Below, in pieces: positions 12,557-24,467 of a stretch of DNA of 64,000 nucleotides (position 1 is the first letter of the stretch; every line of letters starts with the position of its first letter). The translations under genes were made by a program, and so were the position numbers. Origin of the DNA: Pseudognaphalium luteoalbum (taxonomy: Eukaryota > Streptophyta > Magnoliopsida > Asterales > Asteraceae); contig OY730195.1 in NCBI GenBank assembly GCA_963422505.1, positions 112,063,444-112,127,443 of the forward strand, in the 5' to 3' direction. A model generated the notes under the pieces. It made no database searches, was not told the DNA's origin, and was given only the letters and a program-made list of their open reading frames with translations.

Positions 12557-13562
12557 CTCCCTCTATAATATTTCGATGTCTTAATTTGAACTTCCAAAAA
12601 TAGAAGAATATAATTAACTAAAGTTCTTATATTACATTCGCTCTACATGTATCTCATAAAAATGTGGGTAAAAATTAAAAATAAATGGTCATAGTACACA
12701 AAAATACATTGTAATAATTATGTTTTATTAATTTATGTATTCGTTTTTTTGTATAAGTGGTAAAATCAATGGGTCCGGTCACGGGTCTAGATGAGTTTGA
12801 GTACAAATGGGTCCGGGTCTAGATGGGTCATGTAGAAGGTTGGGTCTAAATGGGTCTAGGTCAAATGGGTCTCGGGTTGGGTTGACCCATCAGGTTTTCA
12901 CCAAACTTTTTTTTATTTGAGTGAAAAATGAAAAAAATGAAATGCGGTTGAAAAAAAATCCCCGCTAATTGTCACACAATTGGAGAATATATTAAAAAAC
13001 CTATTTTGATCCATCCAAAAAATAGGGAGGAGACCCAACAAACTCATCATCTCCTAAATATTAATCAAATTGACCCACAATTAACCAATAGGTCTAAAAT
13101 TGTCACCTCAAGTTTTTTTTATATGTGCACAATAATTTTGATACCGAGTGAGATAAAAGTATAAAGGAAAGAAAATCTATAGGTTTATGCAATTCTTGCA
13201 TACATGAGATTAGTGGTGTTCAAAAAAATCGGGTTTTATACCCTACCCGAAATCAAATCCGAAATCGACCCGGTCAAATCCAGTTTGACCCTACCCGGTT
13301 CGGGTTTATGAGTACCCGGTGGGTAGGGACCCGAGTAGGGTTTTTTGTTTTCAAAACCAGGTTGAACTCGGGTTCAAACCGGGTCAGGTTGGAAACTCGG
13401 TTAAATACCCGGGTCAGGTTGGGTTGGTCAACGAACCGGTTTCTTTCTCGTTGACCAATGCCCGGTTAGGGTAACTGGGTCGGGTCGGGTATGCCCAAAA
13501 CCCGACTTTGTTCACGCCTACATGAGATGATGAGAAAGTGGAAACTCAAACTTCGGAGGGAG
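12557..13562. mobile_element. Possible Stowaway-like MITE, enlarged by insertions
   Basis: CTCCCTCTATAATATTT after a TA at the left, and CTTCGGAGGGAG before a TA at the right, look like decayed Stowaway (Tc1/mariner) ends. Between them lie a GGGTC-rich stretch (12770-12890) and a clear hAT MITE. The similarity of the two ends is limited to about 8 bp, so this pairing is tentative. Confidence 0.3.
13211..13520. mobile_element. hAT-type MITE with perfect 8-bp target-site duplication
   Basis: A 310-bp element. The left end TAGTGGTGTTCAAA and the right end (minus strand TAGGCGTGAACAAA) are both followed by TCGGGTTTT, giving imperfect inverted repeats of about 27 bp. It is flanked on both sides by CATGAGAT (13203-13210 and 13521-13528), the 8-bp duplication expected of hAT elements. 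The interior is rich in ACCCG/CGGGT words and non-coding. Confidence 0.9.
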
Positions 13563-14582
13563 TATATGGGTCAAGATGGGCTCATTGTGAAAAGTCTAAG
13601 CCTGACTATTTGCACATTCAGAAAAATCTAAATGGGCAACTTGAAGTTTTGGGCTTAGAGATTTTGAAATTGTCCTTAACTCCTTATCCATAGTTCCATA
13701 CAACAAATCCAAAATCGTCTTGTGTAGTTTTCTGCTAGTTGGAAATTTCAAATTTGTTATTTACAATTTCAACGTTATATGAAGAGAACTTGAGGAGGAT
13801 TGCCAAGTAGGTTTATGACACATACCTTTGTTAAAGCATTATATATCATCCGTACGTACACATTTTAATCTTGTTCGGTAATTCGTGATCACACACATTC
13901 TAGATATATAGGTTTTTAGTCGTATCCATATTCCGTAATCAGATTTGCATCTATCTATCCATCACCTTTGCAATCAATAATTGCAATGGTATATGAAACG
14001 ACTACACGATTTAAATTCATATAGTGTTATTCAATGTAACTACTCTAAAAGTGACAATTTGGTTCGAATTAATGATCAAGTTTCCTCCTTTATACATTAC
14101 TATTTGGACAATGTGACATCGAACTTTAGGACGCTTGTTTCACATAATAAACATGATTACAACGAAAAGCTCAAGTAATATTGAATGCTACGTAGGATTT
14201 AACCGATCACTCGATGATTAAAAAACGAATATATTTGTCAAAAAACAAATATTCAAAAATGTGGGCTACAAATGGAAAAGCAAATCCAGTGATAAAAAAG
14301 AAAGAAATGAGACAAAAAATGGAATAAGACGCTCCCCTTCGTTTTCTACTTTTTGTAGCACAAGCATGCTCATATAGATAGCATCCAAAGCTACTATATG
14401 AGTTGGAAACCCTACCATGGCATTTCCACTTGAAACTAATTAAAAGACCATCTTTATATATTTTTTTCACCCATTTTGTCAATACACAACCTATTTATAT
14501 TTATCATCGTGTAATACGAATGAATTACATGCACATTCTTATTGTCTACCTTTACATATTCTATGATGAAATACATGAAAAG
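13563..14582. other. Intergenic, no supported feature
   Basis: AT-rich sequence. Short open frames here have no recognisable protein features, and no transposon ends were found. Confidence 0.5.
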
Positions 14583-15138
14583 AAATATAGATAGTACTTG
14601 TACACAAAAGATTGTGTCGCTGGACAACCCTAACTCGGATCCCTGATGCGAGCCTTCCCCAAGGAACTTAACTCAAGCAATATTCGGCAATATTCAACCG
14701 TTTCCGTCGGAAAGTTGGGATTAAACTAGTGACCTATTTTACAAATCCCTTCATTTCGTGGTCCACAATAACGTTTGCGCTATAGGAATGGTACCATTAG
14801 ACTAAAGCCACGAGGGTAATGTATAGTATCATGCATCTTTTATTGTGTATTGATACTAGGAAATATAGATAGTACTTGTACACAAAAGATTGTGTCGCTG
14901 GACAACCCTAACTCGGATCCCTGATGCGAGCCTTCCCCAAGGAACTTAACTCAAGCAATATTCGGCAATATTCAACCGTTTCCGTCGGAAAGTTGGGATT
15001 AAACTAGTGACCTATTTTACAAATCCCTTCATTTCGTGGTCCACAATAACGTTTGCGCTATAGGAATGGTACCATTAGACTAAAGCCACGAGGGTAATGT
15101 ATAGTATCATGCATCTTTTATTGTGTATTGATACTAGG
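14583..15138 (-). mobile_element. Two identical 278-bp tandem units with a tRNA-derived SINE-like body
   Basis: Unit 1 is 14583-14860 and unit 2 is 14861-15138; I see no difference between them. On the minus strand each contains GTGGCTTTAGTCTAATGG, which fits a tRNA-type A box, and about 60 bases later GTTTAATCCCA, which fits a weakened B box. This is the arrangement of RNA polymerase III promoters in tRNA-derived SINEs. SINE bodies would be about 14583-14816 and 14861-15094, ending in a simple-sequence tail. The exact doubling suggests a recent tandem duplication rather than two insertions. Confidence 0.55.
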
Positions 15139-15389
15139 AAATTTAATAAGTCGTGCACGACCCTCAAATGTTAATTATAATCAAAAGTTTATTGTTTTAA
15201 AATGTATTATACTTCGCCTCTTTTAATATTGTATGAAATTAATTTTCATTTGCTCTATTGTATGTATTGAAATTGTCCATTCTATCTATTGCATGTACGT
15301 TTTCCTTTTCTTAGATTTTTATTGTATATTTGAGGACTTTGTCTATATGTTCAAAGATTATAAAATTATATATTTAATTAAGTAAATTT

Positions 15390-15740
15390 ATGTATATACT
15401 TCAAAATTTCAAATACTTTTTTATAAAAAATATGAGGTGTTTGTATATATGAACAAAATTAAAAAAAATTAATCAATTAAGGTGTTCATGTAAAAAAGTA
15501 CCTATATAACAATTTATTACATTAAACTTCATCACATATTTAACCTTAGAAATATTTTTAATAGTGTATACACTTCAAAATCTCAAATACCTTTTTAGGA
15601 AAAATATGAGGTGTTTCTATACATGAACAAAATTTTAAATCAATCGCGTTCATGTAAAATTTTACCTATATAACAATTTAGTAAATTATACTTCATCACA
15701 TATTTAACCTTACCATTAGAAATATTTTTTAATATATATC
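15390..15740. repeat. Two diverged tandem units of about 174 bp
   Basis: ACTTCAAAATTTCAAATAC at about 15398 recurs with small changes at about 15572. Each is followed by an ATATGAGGTGTTT run, a GTTCATGTAAAA run and CTTCATCACATATTTAACC. The two units are older than the nearby 278-bp doubling. Confidence 0.75.
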
Positions 15741-16983
15741 AAGAAAGGATTAGGACACATGTCACTAAGAATAGTTGAATATGTGTCTTAACAGGAAGAA
15801 ATGAGTCTTGCTTATATATAGAAAGAAAAAAAAAGATATACATATACATACACTACATGCATGTAATATACATACTAGCTACTAAATAAGAAAATAAATG
15901 ATATAATGTCCAAAATTTAGAGGTCAATTACAAATAGTATTTTCTTTTTGGCTCCTTTTTCTTTTTCTTGGTTGTTATATTCTTTCTTAAAGAAATTGGA
16001 GATGGGAGATAATGACATTAAGTACCCCATAGAATATTTTATGGTCGCATTATCTTAACTTCTACCATTAAATGGATCAAAAAGTCTACCAAGATCTCAA
16101 GTCAATGAATAACACATTAGCCCATTAGTTTACCTATTCATATGACAGTTACTCAAAATAACATGTATCATTTCATCTTTCAAGTTTATTTGAAAAATAT
16201 GGTACTTTTAGATGGATCACCACAAAGCAAATGTTATAAGTAGCAACCCAAAAAGCTTCAAATATTCATTCAAAAGATGAATTTATGGGGTCTATCTTTA
16301 TCTTTATATTGGTACAAATATAAAGTCATGAAAAGCTTTGGATGATAAAAGAGATGCATTGGTTGCTCCCTGCCTACAAATATGCACTTGTATGACACCC
16401 AAAGCTAAAAACCCTACAAACATTATATAGTGAATGAGAAAACAGAAAGCAATTTTGGCTTTTATAAGGCTACATGTGTGGATAGTACAATTAAGCATAC
16501 TTTGGATTCCAACACTTTATTGAGAGGATTTGGGGTTATGAAATAAAGAGAATGTATGATAGACTAGGATAGGACCCTTCACTCCATATTCCAATAGATG
16601 TCACAAATTTCATTTCTTAAGAAAATGCCCATTATTTCAAGAAATTGTACCAAGTAATAACAATATGTTTGTTAGGAGTTGGTTCATCTTTTGATTGGGA
16701 ATTTTGTGATTACATAAAAAGCGATGTACTATAAAACAATATGATCACAAACAATTTACAACGGGGAAACGAACATCATTTAGAGAACTCAAATTGTATT
16801 GGATCTCAAAATCATAGGGCCATGTCAAGTTCTAAAGTTTTCACTTACTTAGGAAGTTTTGTGATAATCCCTACCAGCTGTAAATTTGGGGTCAGCTCTC
16901 GGGCAACTAGTTAGTAGTTAGTTCCGTAGAGGATTTTGGCAAAAAAATGTTCATGTTCCTCAATATGGGCGGACATTTTCTAT
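15741..16983. other. Intergenic, no supported feature
   Basis: AT-rich sequence without a credible open frame or transposon structure. Confidence 0.5.
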
Positions 16984-17117
16984 AGGGTGGTGATTTGTAC
17001 ACCACCAATAATTAACCATACACTATTAAAGCTGTTTTACAGTATTGTACAGTACAACATGACAATGCATAAAAGTAGTGTATGACTAATTTTTGGTGGT
17101 GTACAAATCACTACCCT
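16984..17117. mobile_element. 134-bp fold-back MITE
   Basis: The left end AGGGTGGTGATTTGTACACC is mirrored by the right end, AGGGTAGTGATTTGTACACC on the minus strand. The inverted repeat continues for about 43 bp to CATACACTA. The loop is short. No convincing target-site duplication is visible, so the family is undetermined. Confidence 0.75.
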
Positions 17118-17710
17118 TCTCCGTAACATACAGTTTCATTTTGAAGTGTATGATAAACATTGTCTTGTACATATTGTTCTTTAGGGTGGAACGTGTAGCA
17201 GATTAGCCTCAATGGTTATCAACTTTTTTCATGAGAATTATTTGTAATAAAGAAATCACAAATCTTAGACTTCAATTAAACGTAGGAGATCATGCGTAGT
17301 AGAGGCCAGTGGAAGTGATCTAAACTTTAAAACACAAACAAAATCATGAGGATTTTGGATATATGAAAGTGGCATATCAAGATTTCAAAAAATATATCAT
17401 GAGAACCAAATAATGGGTGTCATGATGGAAACATAATAAGTTTTTATTGATGAAGTGTGTAAGCCTTCCATCAACATGACCCCAAATTTAGGTAATCAAC
17501 AATTGGTATAAACTTGGTGTATTGGTCACTACTGTTTATACAAGAATGAATTAGAATGTAATTTTTTTTACTTGAACTCACATTGACATGTGGTTCATTA
17601 ATTGCGCGATTTCGATCATAGAAGAAGCTAGCTTGGACTCTGATGGTGTACTGCATACTTTGGGCTTTCAATATTGCTAGGCCAATGAACTTTAATAATG
17701 GACCTCCCCA

Positions 17711-17716
17711 TATAAA
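17711..17716 (+). promoter_or_regulatory. Candidate TATA box
   Basis: CCATATAAAGGGGAAACC is a good TATA context, about 45 bases upstream of an ATG that opens a 66-codon frame. It is the only such match in this intergenic block, but it may be chance. Confidence 0.35.
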
Positions 17717-17759
17717 GGGGAAACCCTAACTGCAACCAACAATACAACACACTTACAAC

Positions 17760-17960
17760 ATGTTTTGGGCAGCCTCCATGCTCCATTCTTCTCCATTGAG
17801 AGTATCATTACTCTCACCAAAAAGATTCATGTTCATCCCCTCCGTTCTTTACCACCCTCCTCGAATTTATTCACATAAGGTATCGGGTTATAACGGCAAC
17901 TGTAGTGTAAAGATCGAGTCCACATCATCACCCAATGCACTCAAGCGACCTAATACTTGA
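17760..17960 (+). CDS. Candidate small protein of unknown function (66 aa)
   Basis: I do not recognise this product. The frame starts MFWAASMLHSSPLRVSLLSP and ends NALKRPNT. The first half is rich in Ser, Arg and hydrophobic residues with no acidic residue, which would fit an organelle-targeting peptide better than a classic secretory signal. The end, SPNALKRPN, is loosely like processed plant peptide hormones, but no known family motif is complete. Support comes only from a TATA box 45 bases upstream and an absence of transposon sequence here. It may well be a chance frame. Confidence 0.25.
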   Translation: MFWAASMLHSSPLRVSLLSPKRFMFIPSVLYHPPRIYSHKVSGYNGNCSVKIESTSSPNALKRPNT

Positions 17961-18298
17961 TTAGACTCTATTGGTGAAACCTTCGAAGAACCAACCAAAT
18001 TTTAATCGAACCGGCTCATTACAGATCGAACGTATATTATCTCAATTATTGAAATCAATAAGAAATTTGAATCTTTTATCATATTAAAATGGAAAACGAT
18101 TAGTATGCCTAAATTGGTATGACTAAATTTCTACTTAAGGATGTAATTGGTTGGTTTGAAAAACTGATTCAATGAGATAAGAAAAAAAATTCAACCAATC
18201 AGAATATTAGGCTTACTTTTAAATCTACGTAAGCATGTTTATTTAGCATTACTCTATTAAAATCAAAAGATTACATATTGTGTAATACGACCTCAATA
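17961..18298. other. Intergenic, no supported feature
   Basis: AT-rich spacer before a long-TIR transposon; nothing recognisable. Confidence 0.5.
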
Positions 18299-19319
18299 AG
18301 AGAAGAGTTCAAAAAAGAATGACAAAAAATGGAGAATTGATGAACCAATCGAATTGCTTCATTTCAAAAAGCCCATTTTCACATTCTTTTTTTGAAACTA
18401 AATATCTCACAAACCGTATTTCTATAAATTATAAAATATACATATTCGGAATCATCATCTTTTTCTTTTTGATTATAGATCCAACAAGCTATATTTTCGA
18501 CACAAATTACTTTTTTTCATTTTTTTTTGGGTTTCAAAAAATTGTAGTGTGATATCACATGTGATTTAACACTAAAAAATAATCACACCCGCTTATATCT
18601 CCGATTAAACTTTAATTTCAAATCATTGATGTTTTAAAAAAGATTTAAACATGAAATACTAAGTTGTAATCACATGTGATTGAACATCAAAGTATCAATC
18701 ACATGTGATTAAAGAGTAATAAAATACGGATTTTCAAATTTTCTGACTATAATTATACAATTATGTAAAAAACGAGTTGATATTAAGCATAAATTATCTA
18801 TATCGGTAAATTGCTCATCATATCAATTTTTAAATAAAATTATATATGATTATATACAAAATCAATTATATAACAAATCACATTTAATTAAATGTACAAC
18901 TAACAATCACATGTGATTTATAATAAAAACAAATGCAATTTTTGAAATTCTTTTTATAACTATTAATGTGGATGGATATTAAGGTGTATTCACACGTTAA
19001 TTAACATATACCATGAACAAATAATTGTGAACAGATTTTATATATATATATATATATATATAAATCACAAGTGATTATATTGTAGAACCCGGTAAAAAAA
19101 GAAAAAAAATCGTCAAAAGTATTGCTAGTTACATCTCTAATCGAAGAGAAAAAGATGATGTTTTTGAATATGTAATTTTTATAATATATGAACATACGGT
19201 TTGTGAGATATTTAAACTTGGGGGTAAAAATGGAAGTGGATTTCGTAGAGAAATTATTCAATTCTATTGGTTCTCTCATTCTCCACTTTTTTGACATTCT
19301 TATTTTAACTCACCTCTAC
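18299..19319. mobile_element. Mutator-like element with inverted repeats of about 270 bp
   Basis: The first 270 bases are an imperfect inverted copy of the last 270. Matching landmarks on the two arms are GAGAAT and GAACCAAT near the ends, then AAATATCTCACAAACCGTAT, then CATCATCTTTTTCT, then the palindrome ATCACATGTGATT. Long inverted repeats without coding sequence are typical of non-autonomous Mutator-like elements. The arms have diverged by perhaps 20-25% and I could not find a clean 9-bp duplication, so the exact ends are uncertain. Short open frames within each arm are mirror images and not genes. Confidence 0.65.
18552..19076. repeat. Five copies of the palindrome AATCACATGTGATT inside the MULE
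   Basis: Perfect copies lie at 18668-18681, 18697-18710 and 18905-18918. Near-perfect ones lie at about 18553 (one end base differs) and 19063-19076 (CACAAGTG centre). The outer two are explained by the inverted repeats; the inner three are not. The centre CACATGTG is an extended E-box-like core. Confidence 0.8.
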
Positions 19320-20440
19320 GGAGTAATCAAGTAACTTATATCATTTACATACATACAATTACCAAAGGTAATTTCACTATTTCTAACATATTTCAACTCA
19401 TTTATCACTGTTTCAACTCACTAATTTAAAAAGTAATACATAAAGTCACTAATAAAAAACTAATATATAATGTAGGATGGTCAAAATCATGTGGTGATTT
19501 TATTCTATGGTCACAATATAATAATAATAATAATAATAGTTATAGAATAAAAGCAATGTGAAGTGAAAGATACTTTTAATAATAGCTATTAAATAAATAT
19601 ATTAATATTTATACTATAGGTAGTGATAAATACAATAAAAAGTTTTATTCATACATTAGAAGTATGCTTCAATGAATTTGTACTGTGAGCTTTAAAGACT
19701 GCACAGTTTGGTGTATAGGTTAATTTGTTTGTGTGTCTTTCAACTCCCTTATACTATTTTCACACATGAGTTGTAGATATAGTTATATATAAAAAGTTTA
19801 TATCATTGCTTGACAATGGATCTTTACAAGCAAAGTTAGTAAATTTAAAAGGTGAAGTTAATAAAAATGTGTATTTTGCATTGTATGTTAAAAATAATAT
19901 CAATTTCATACAAAAATAAACAATCGTTTAAAAATTTTTATTTTAAAAAAATCAGCTGCAACGTAGTTGGTTAATAAACTTTACATATTATGGCTATCAC
20001 GTTTATATTTATTTTTCCTCAATATACTAGAGCTCTTGAAAACATGCTTTCAAACATGTGAAGTGAAATATGCGTTGTATATATGTTAAACAATATATTG
20101 ATGTATATGAGGATAAACAATTATACAAAAATATTGAATCCAACTTCGTTGATGCTTTTGGAAAATCGAAAATGTTAAGTGAAAAGAAAAATGTATATAT
20201 TGTATTGTATGTTAATCATAATATCAATGTCATATAAGGATAAACAATTGTTCTTTAAAAGAAAAGTAAGAAACCGGATCCAAAGTAGTTAGTTGATAAA
20301 CTCTACGTGTTATATCATATATTTTTCAAAACTATAGCTCTTGAAGCATTCTCAAAAAAATTATATTAACATTTCACTTCTTCACGTACGTATAATATAA
20401 ATATTGATATGTTGCCAAATATATATTAGTGTGTGTATAT
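19320..20440. other. AT-rich intergenic sequence with old internal repeats
   Basis: A phrase like TGTATGTTAA...AATATCAAT...ATAAACAAT recurs in altered form near 19880, 20070 and 20205, and GTAGTTGGTTAATAAACT near 19965 returns as GTAGTTAGTTGATAAACT near 20285. This suggests degraded tandem or transposon sequence. No genes seen. Confidence 0.4.
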
Positions 20441-21082
20441 ACTCATAATATATTTGTCAAAAAGGACACACTTTTACTCCCCGTCTGTATGACTCAGTCA
20501 TACACTTACTCGATAGTACTTAGGCATGTAATGCCTCAGGTCTGTAGACTCACTTATACCTGATAGGTAACTAGGCATGGTATGCCACTTCCTCTATGTA
20601 CTTAGGTACATACCACAATTACTTAGGTATTAGATACCTTGTTAGATGTATAGACATTGATGTTACAACACTATGGCAATACAAATCAAAATCGTAGTTT
20701 TTGAACTACTTTTCAAAACATACAAGGTTTATACTTTATGTTTTCAACTAACAATCCTATGAACTCACCAGCTTTATAGCTGACTCATTTTAACATGTGT
20801 TCTCAGGTGCCCAACAGGATTAGGATTGCTTCAAGATATGCTAGCTCGAGTCGCATGATTTCAAACACTTGGATTTTCCTTGCATAACTTTTGTACTATA
20901 ATTTATGTATTGGAATTATTTTCGCGAACTCGCAACAATGTAAATAGTTATTTTGGGAATGTAACAACTGCTTTTTTAAACGTCTCATTTAGAAGTCGTT
21001 TGCTATGTATCTTATGCTTTGATTATTGATTAGTCACGCCCCGAACCGACCGCTTCCGCAACCCGAATTTTGGGGTGTGACA
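20441..21082 (+). mobile_element. Truncated 5' LTR of a plus-strand Tekay-like Gypsy element
   Basis: The segment ends GGGGTGTGACA followed by a decayed primer site (TGGCATCAAAC from 21086). It shares with the other Gypsy LTRs here the U5 landmarks CTCACCAGCTTTATAGCTGA, TTCTCAGGTG and GCTCGAGTCGCAT. The upstream U3 part, with its start, is missing or too decayed to see. Confidence 0.7.
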
Positions 21083-21943
21083 GATTGGCATCAAACAGTG
21101 TTACTCGCAAGCAATGTATGTAATTGGGAGCCGGCAGTACCGCGACATGCCCGACTAGAGTAATTGAGAGCCGGCAGTAAAACGACATGCCCCTTGAGTA
21201 TTCGTGGTTGTATAAGTGTATGTATGTCAATATACATAAGTAAATCGTAGATTTGCACCACGTGCTCGAGATAGTGTACAAGTATATGTATATAAATATA
21301 TATATGTATATATGTACATATATAGGTCTTAGTCAACAACGCATCTAACAGGGTATCATGTAACACATGAAAGTAATTTATTGTATCTAAATATGTATAT
21401 ACACTATTTAGATATTAGGTGCAGCACAGGAAACCTAGGCACGAATAATCATCACCTAGTTGTTCAGCATTAGTATAAGAAACTATACTAAGGTATGTAC
21501 TATCGCATACTCCTAGCCTACAGCTCAGCAAGTATGTTGTGGTCTATAGAAATGTTCACTTAAGTACAAGTCCATTCGGGAAATCCTGGAGTGTATAGTC
21601 AGTCTTAGTTTCTAAAAGGAAAACTAATCCTATATAAAGTCTAGTTGTTGTCCAGTGTAGGTAGAACTAACCAGTTCTAACATATTCGATAATATTATTC
21701 CGCGACAATATAACCAACGTATAGTGAAAACTTAATCAAGTTATGTAAGGGTAATTGTTTTTCAACAATCTAGTAGTGTACGATGGTAACCTATCAAGGT
21801 CAAGTAGTGACATTGTTCTACAACAATATAACGAGTGTAATCCCTAAATAGTACACGATTTGTATTACGTAACAGTAATATAGTTAAGTGTGAATTATAA
21901 AAGTTTATCAATATAATTCGAAAACAGTAATTGTGCATGCGTC
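21083..21943 (+). mobile_element. Leader fragment of the plus-strand Gypsy element
   Basis: Non-coding sequence following the primer site. Near its start it holds a short tandem duplication (TAATTGGGAGCCGGCAGTA and TAATTGAGAGCCGGCAGTA, 21121 and 21161, each followed by CGACATGCCC). It is cut off by the minus-strand element that starts at 21944. Confidence 0.55.
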
Positions 21944-22243
21944 TGTCGCACCCCCAAATTATGATGCGGAAGCGGTTCGGTTCGGGGCGCGACTAATCAA
22001 ATATCAAGCACACAAGGCATACAATGAACGACTCTATATGCGTCGTTTTACAAAATACATTGATATTATAAAAGTTTTACACTGTTATAATATAGTTTAC
22101 AAAAGCTCTTGAGCCAAATGGTAGAGATTCTATGGCATAACTAAATTATACAAAAGATAGTAATGCATGACAATCTCTTGATGTCTGAATGCGACTCGAG
22201 CTAATGGGCATCCTGAGTGAGCAGACCTAATGCTGCTGTGAAC

Positions 22244-23642
22244 CTGAGAATACACGCTAAAATGGTCAGCTAAAAGCTGGTGAGCTCACAGGTTTAATGA
22301 TAAAGTGTAATGTATGAACCGCAAGATTTAAGTATGAATATTTGTAATCAAACAAATAAGTAATTGATAAATGATGTGTATATTGCCATGAGCACATAGT
22401 CTGAGCTTAACTGAAGTGTCAGGATCACAATTAAGTGCCTGAGCAAGGGTGCCTCTATGCGTGTGCCTAATCAACACACGTATGAACAAATGATAATGCG
22501 TCCGTTTGACCAGTCAGTGCTTGCTGACCCGGATGGGGATTGTCAGTCCCATATGGTACCATACACTAACATTCATGCTACAAAGTATTACCAAACTATG
22601 CTTAGAGGACTTAAAAGATTAGATGATAAACTCATGCAGAATATAGTGATATTTGATACTTGCGTTCACATGTAAAACAAAACAAGCTTGTATTCTCACC
22701 CCTAGAGTAAAAATGGTAAAATAGGGGCTATGAGACTCACCTGAGTCTAATGAGATGCTATCAAGCACAATTGATGGTTTACAAGAGAAATGATGTTGTC
22801 TCCAACGACTGAAACCTGCTGGGCGTCCTAAACGCGCAAGGTTTTAATGATTAGATGTTGAAACCTGCCGGGCGTATTAAACGCGCAAGGTTTAATTGGT
22901 TAGATGTCTCAACAGACCATCTATGCTAGTTGTTCTATTGACTAGTTATGTCCAAATCATTTGGTTAATGTTTATCTTTGAAGTTGAGAAAGTGTATACG
23001 GCTCGTTGGTGACGGTTTGTAATAATAATTTCAAACTATTATTATTATACATGATTTGTTGTACTTAGAAAAGTATATGTGTTTCGTGTGTTAGTCGTAT
23101 TGTATAAGTTTAGTTGTTATTCAAGTTTGTTATATCCTTTACATTATATTTCATAGGTTACAAAATTTGGTACGGGTCCTAAAACTGAAATATGCCATTT
23201 TCGACCCCTAGACGACCCCGAAAGGCCTAAAACCGCCTAGGCTATGATACATAGCTTTGATCATTGGGCCGTTTTCGAGTGACCATGTGACTTTTAGCCC
23301 AATCCGTTACAATAAATTTTTTCATCGAGAAGCTACCCTGAAAACACTTCTTCGGCATTTTTACAAAAATTGTTCCGTTTCAGTAATCTAGCCGTTCGGC
23401 TATGAAGCTCTAGCCGTTCGGCTATGGAGCACCTAGCCGTTCGGCTAAGGGAAGCCTAGCCGTTCGGCTGATCTAATCCAGCCGTTCGGCTCATCAATCC
23501 AGTTTCAGTCTGTTCGCGAATTCAGTTGGGAAAACGAGTATAGGTTCGATTTTTGGACATAAACTACTTGATAGAACACTAATACATGATGATATATGTT
23601 ATTTAAACACGAAACTTAAAAGAAAAGTGAAAGATTTCTTAC
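22244..23642 (-). other. Predicted leader intron inside the 3' LTR
   Basis: On the minus strand CCCGTAAGAAA (donor at 23642) follows the CAT-rich block, and TAGCTGACCATTTTAGCGTGTATTCTCAG read backwards from 22244 gives a branch-like CTGAC plus acceptor. Donor and acceptor are also kept in other Gypsy LTRs of the window, which supports a real leader intron of about 1.4 kb. Not proven by transcripts. Confidence 0.5.
23391..23490. repeat. Five-unit GCCGTTCGGC palindrome array (3' LTR)
   Basis: Perfect GCCGTTCGGC cores start at 23391, 23413, 23436, 23458 and 23481: spacing 22, 23, 22, 23 bp. Most copies extend to TAGCCGTTCGGCTA. Linkers vary (ATGAAGCTC, ATGGAGCACC, AAGGGAAGCC). In RNA each unit could form a small stem with a UU loop. 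Confidence 0.95.
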
Positions 23643-24467
23643 GGGTAAAAATGAGGAACGGATGATGATGATGATGCCGAAGAAGATGAAGGAGATGATG
23701 AAGATGGAGATGGTGATGATGCTTATCGCTGCTGCTGATCTTGCTATTGTTAATATTGTTGTTGTTGTTTTGATTTCGAAGGAGGTCGAGAGAGAGAGAA
23801 GAGATAGATTGATGATGAATATGAAACGAAGAAGAAGTATAGGCCGGCCAACTCCAATTATTGGAGTTGGTTGGCTCCTACGCGTAGTACAAAATACCCG
23901 TGTTTTTGTACCCGATCGTAAAAGTGGTATAATATTTTCAAATGATAAATTTCTAAAAATGATATCGTATATACTTTTATTCGAAGTATTTTATAAAAAT
24001 ACTTTTAGTGAGATATAAAAATATATCTTTGTTTTCAGTTTGAATGACGGATATGGTTCGAATGGTTTCGTCGCGTTTGAGTAAGATTGAATGAAACGAA
24101 TATGTTTTATTTTTGTCTAATGTAAATAAAAATTATTATTTCCAATAATAATACATTATTTATAAGTTTTGTCGCGAATATTTTTCATTTGTTCGATACG
24201 AATACTTTATATACTATCAAAATAATATATAATAAATATGAGGGTATTAAATAATAATTCTATATTACTTAATACTTGTTTTCACCAACGCCGTATAAAT
24301 GAATCGGATTCAGACCGATTTGAAAAATGCACGATTAACTTTAATCGCGTACTGATATATATTCAACAATATATATATTGATACATACAATTAGCCTAAT
24401 ACATAGCACTAATTACATGTGTTTCTAAATGATTAGGAACTAATAACTAGTCCTAATTTGACGGGTG

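Noticed and set aside
13981..14178. 65-aa open frame
   Set aside because: No domain, promoter or codon bias; typical of chance frames in AT-rich DNA.
22457..22675. 72-aa open frame, repeated almost identically at 30222-30440
   Set aside because: Both lie in the same place of the two LTRs of one retrotransposon and on the strand opposite to it; the duplication is explained by the LTR pair.
23662..24018. 118-aa Met-rich open frame
   Set aside because: It is the antisense of the CAT-rich leader of the 3' LTR.
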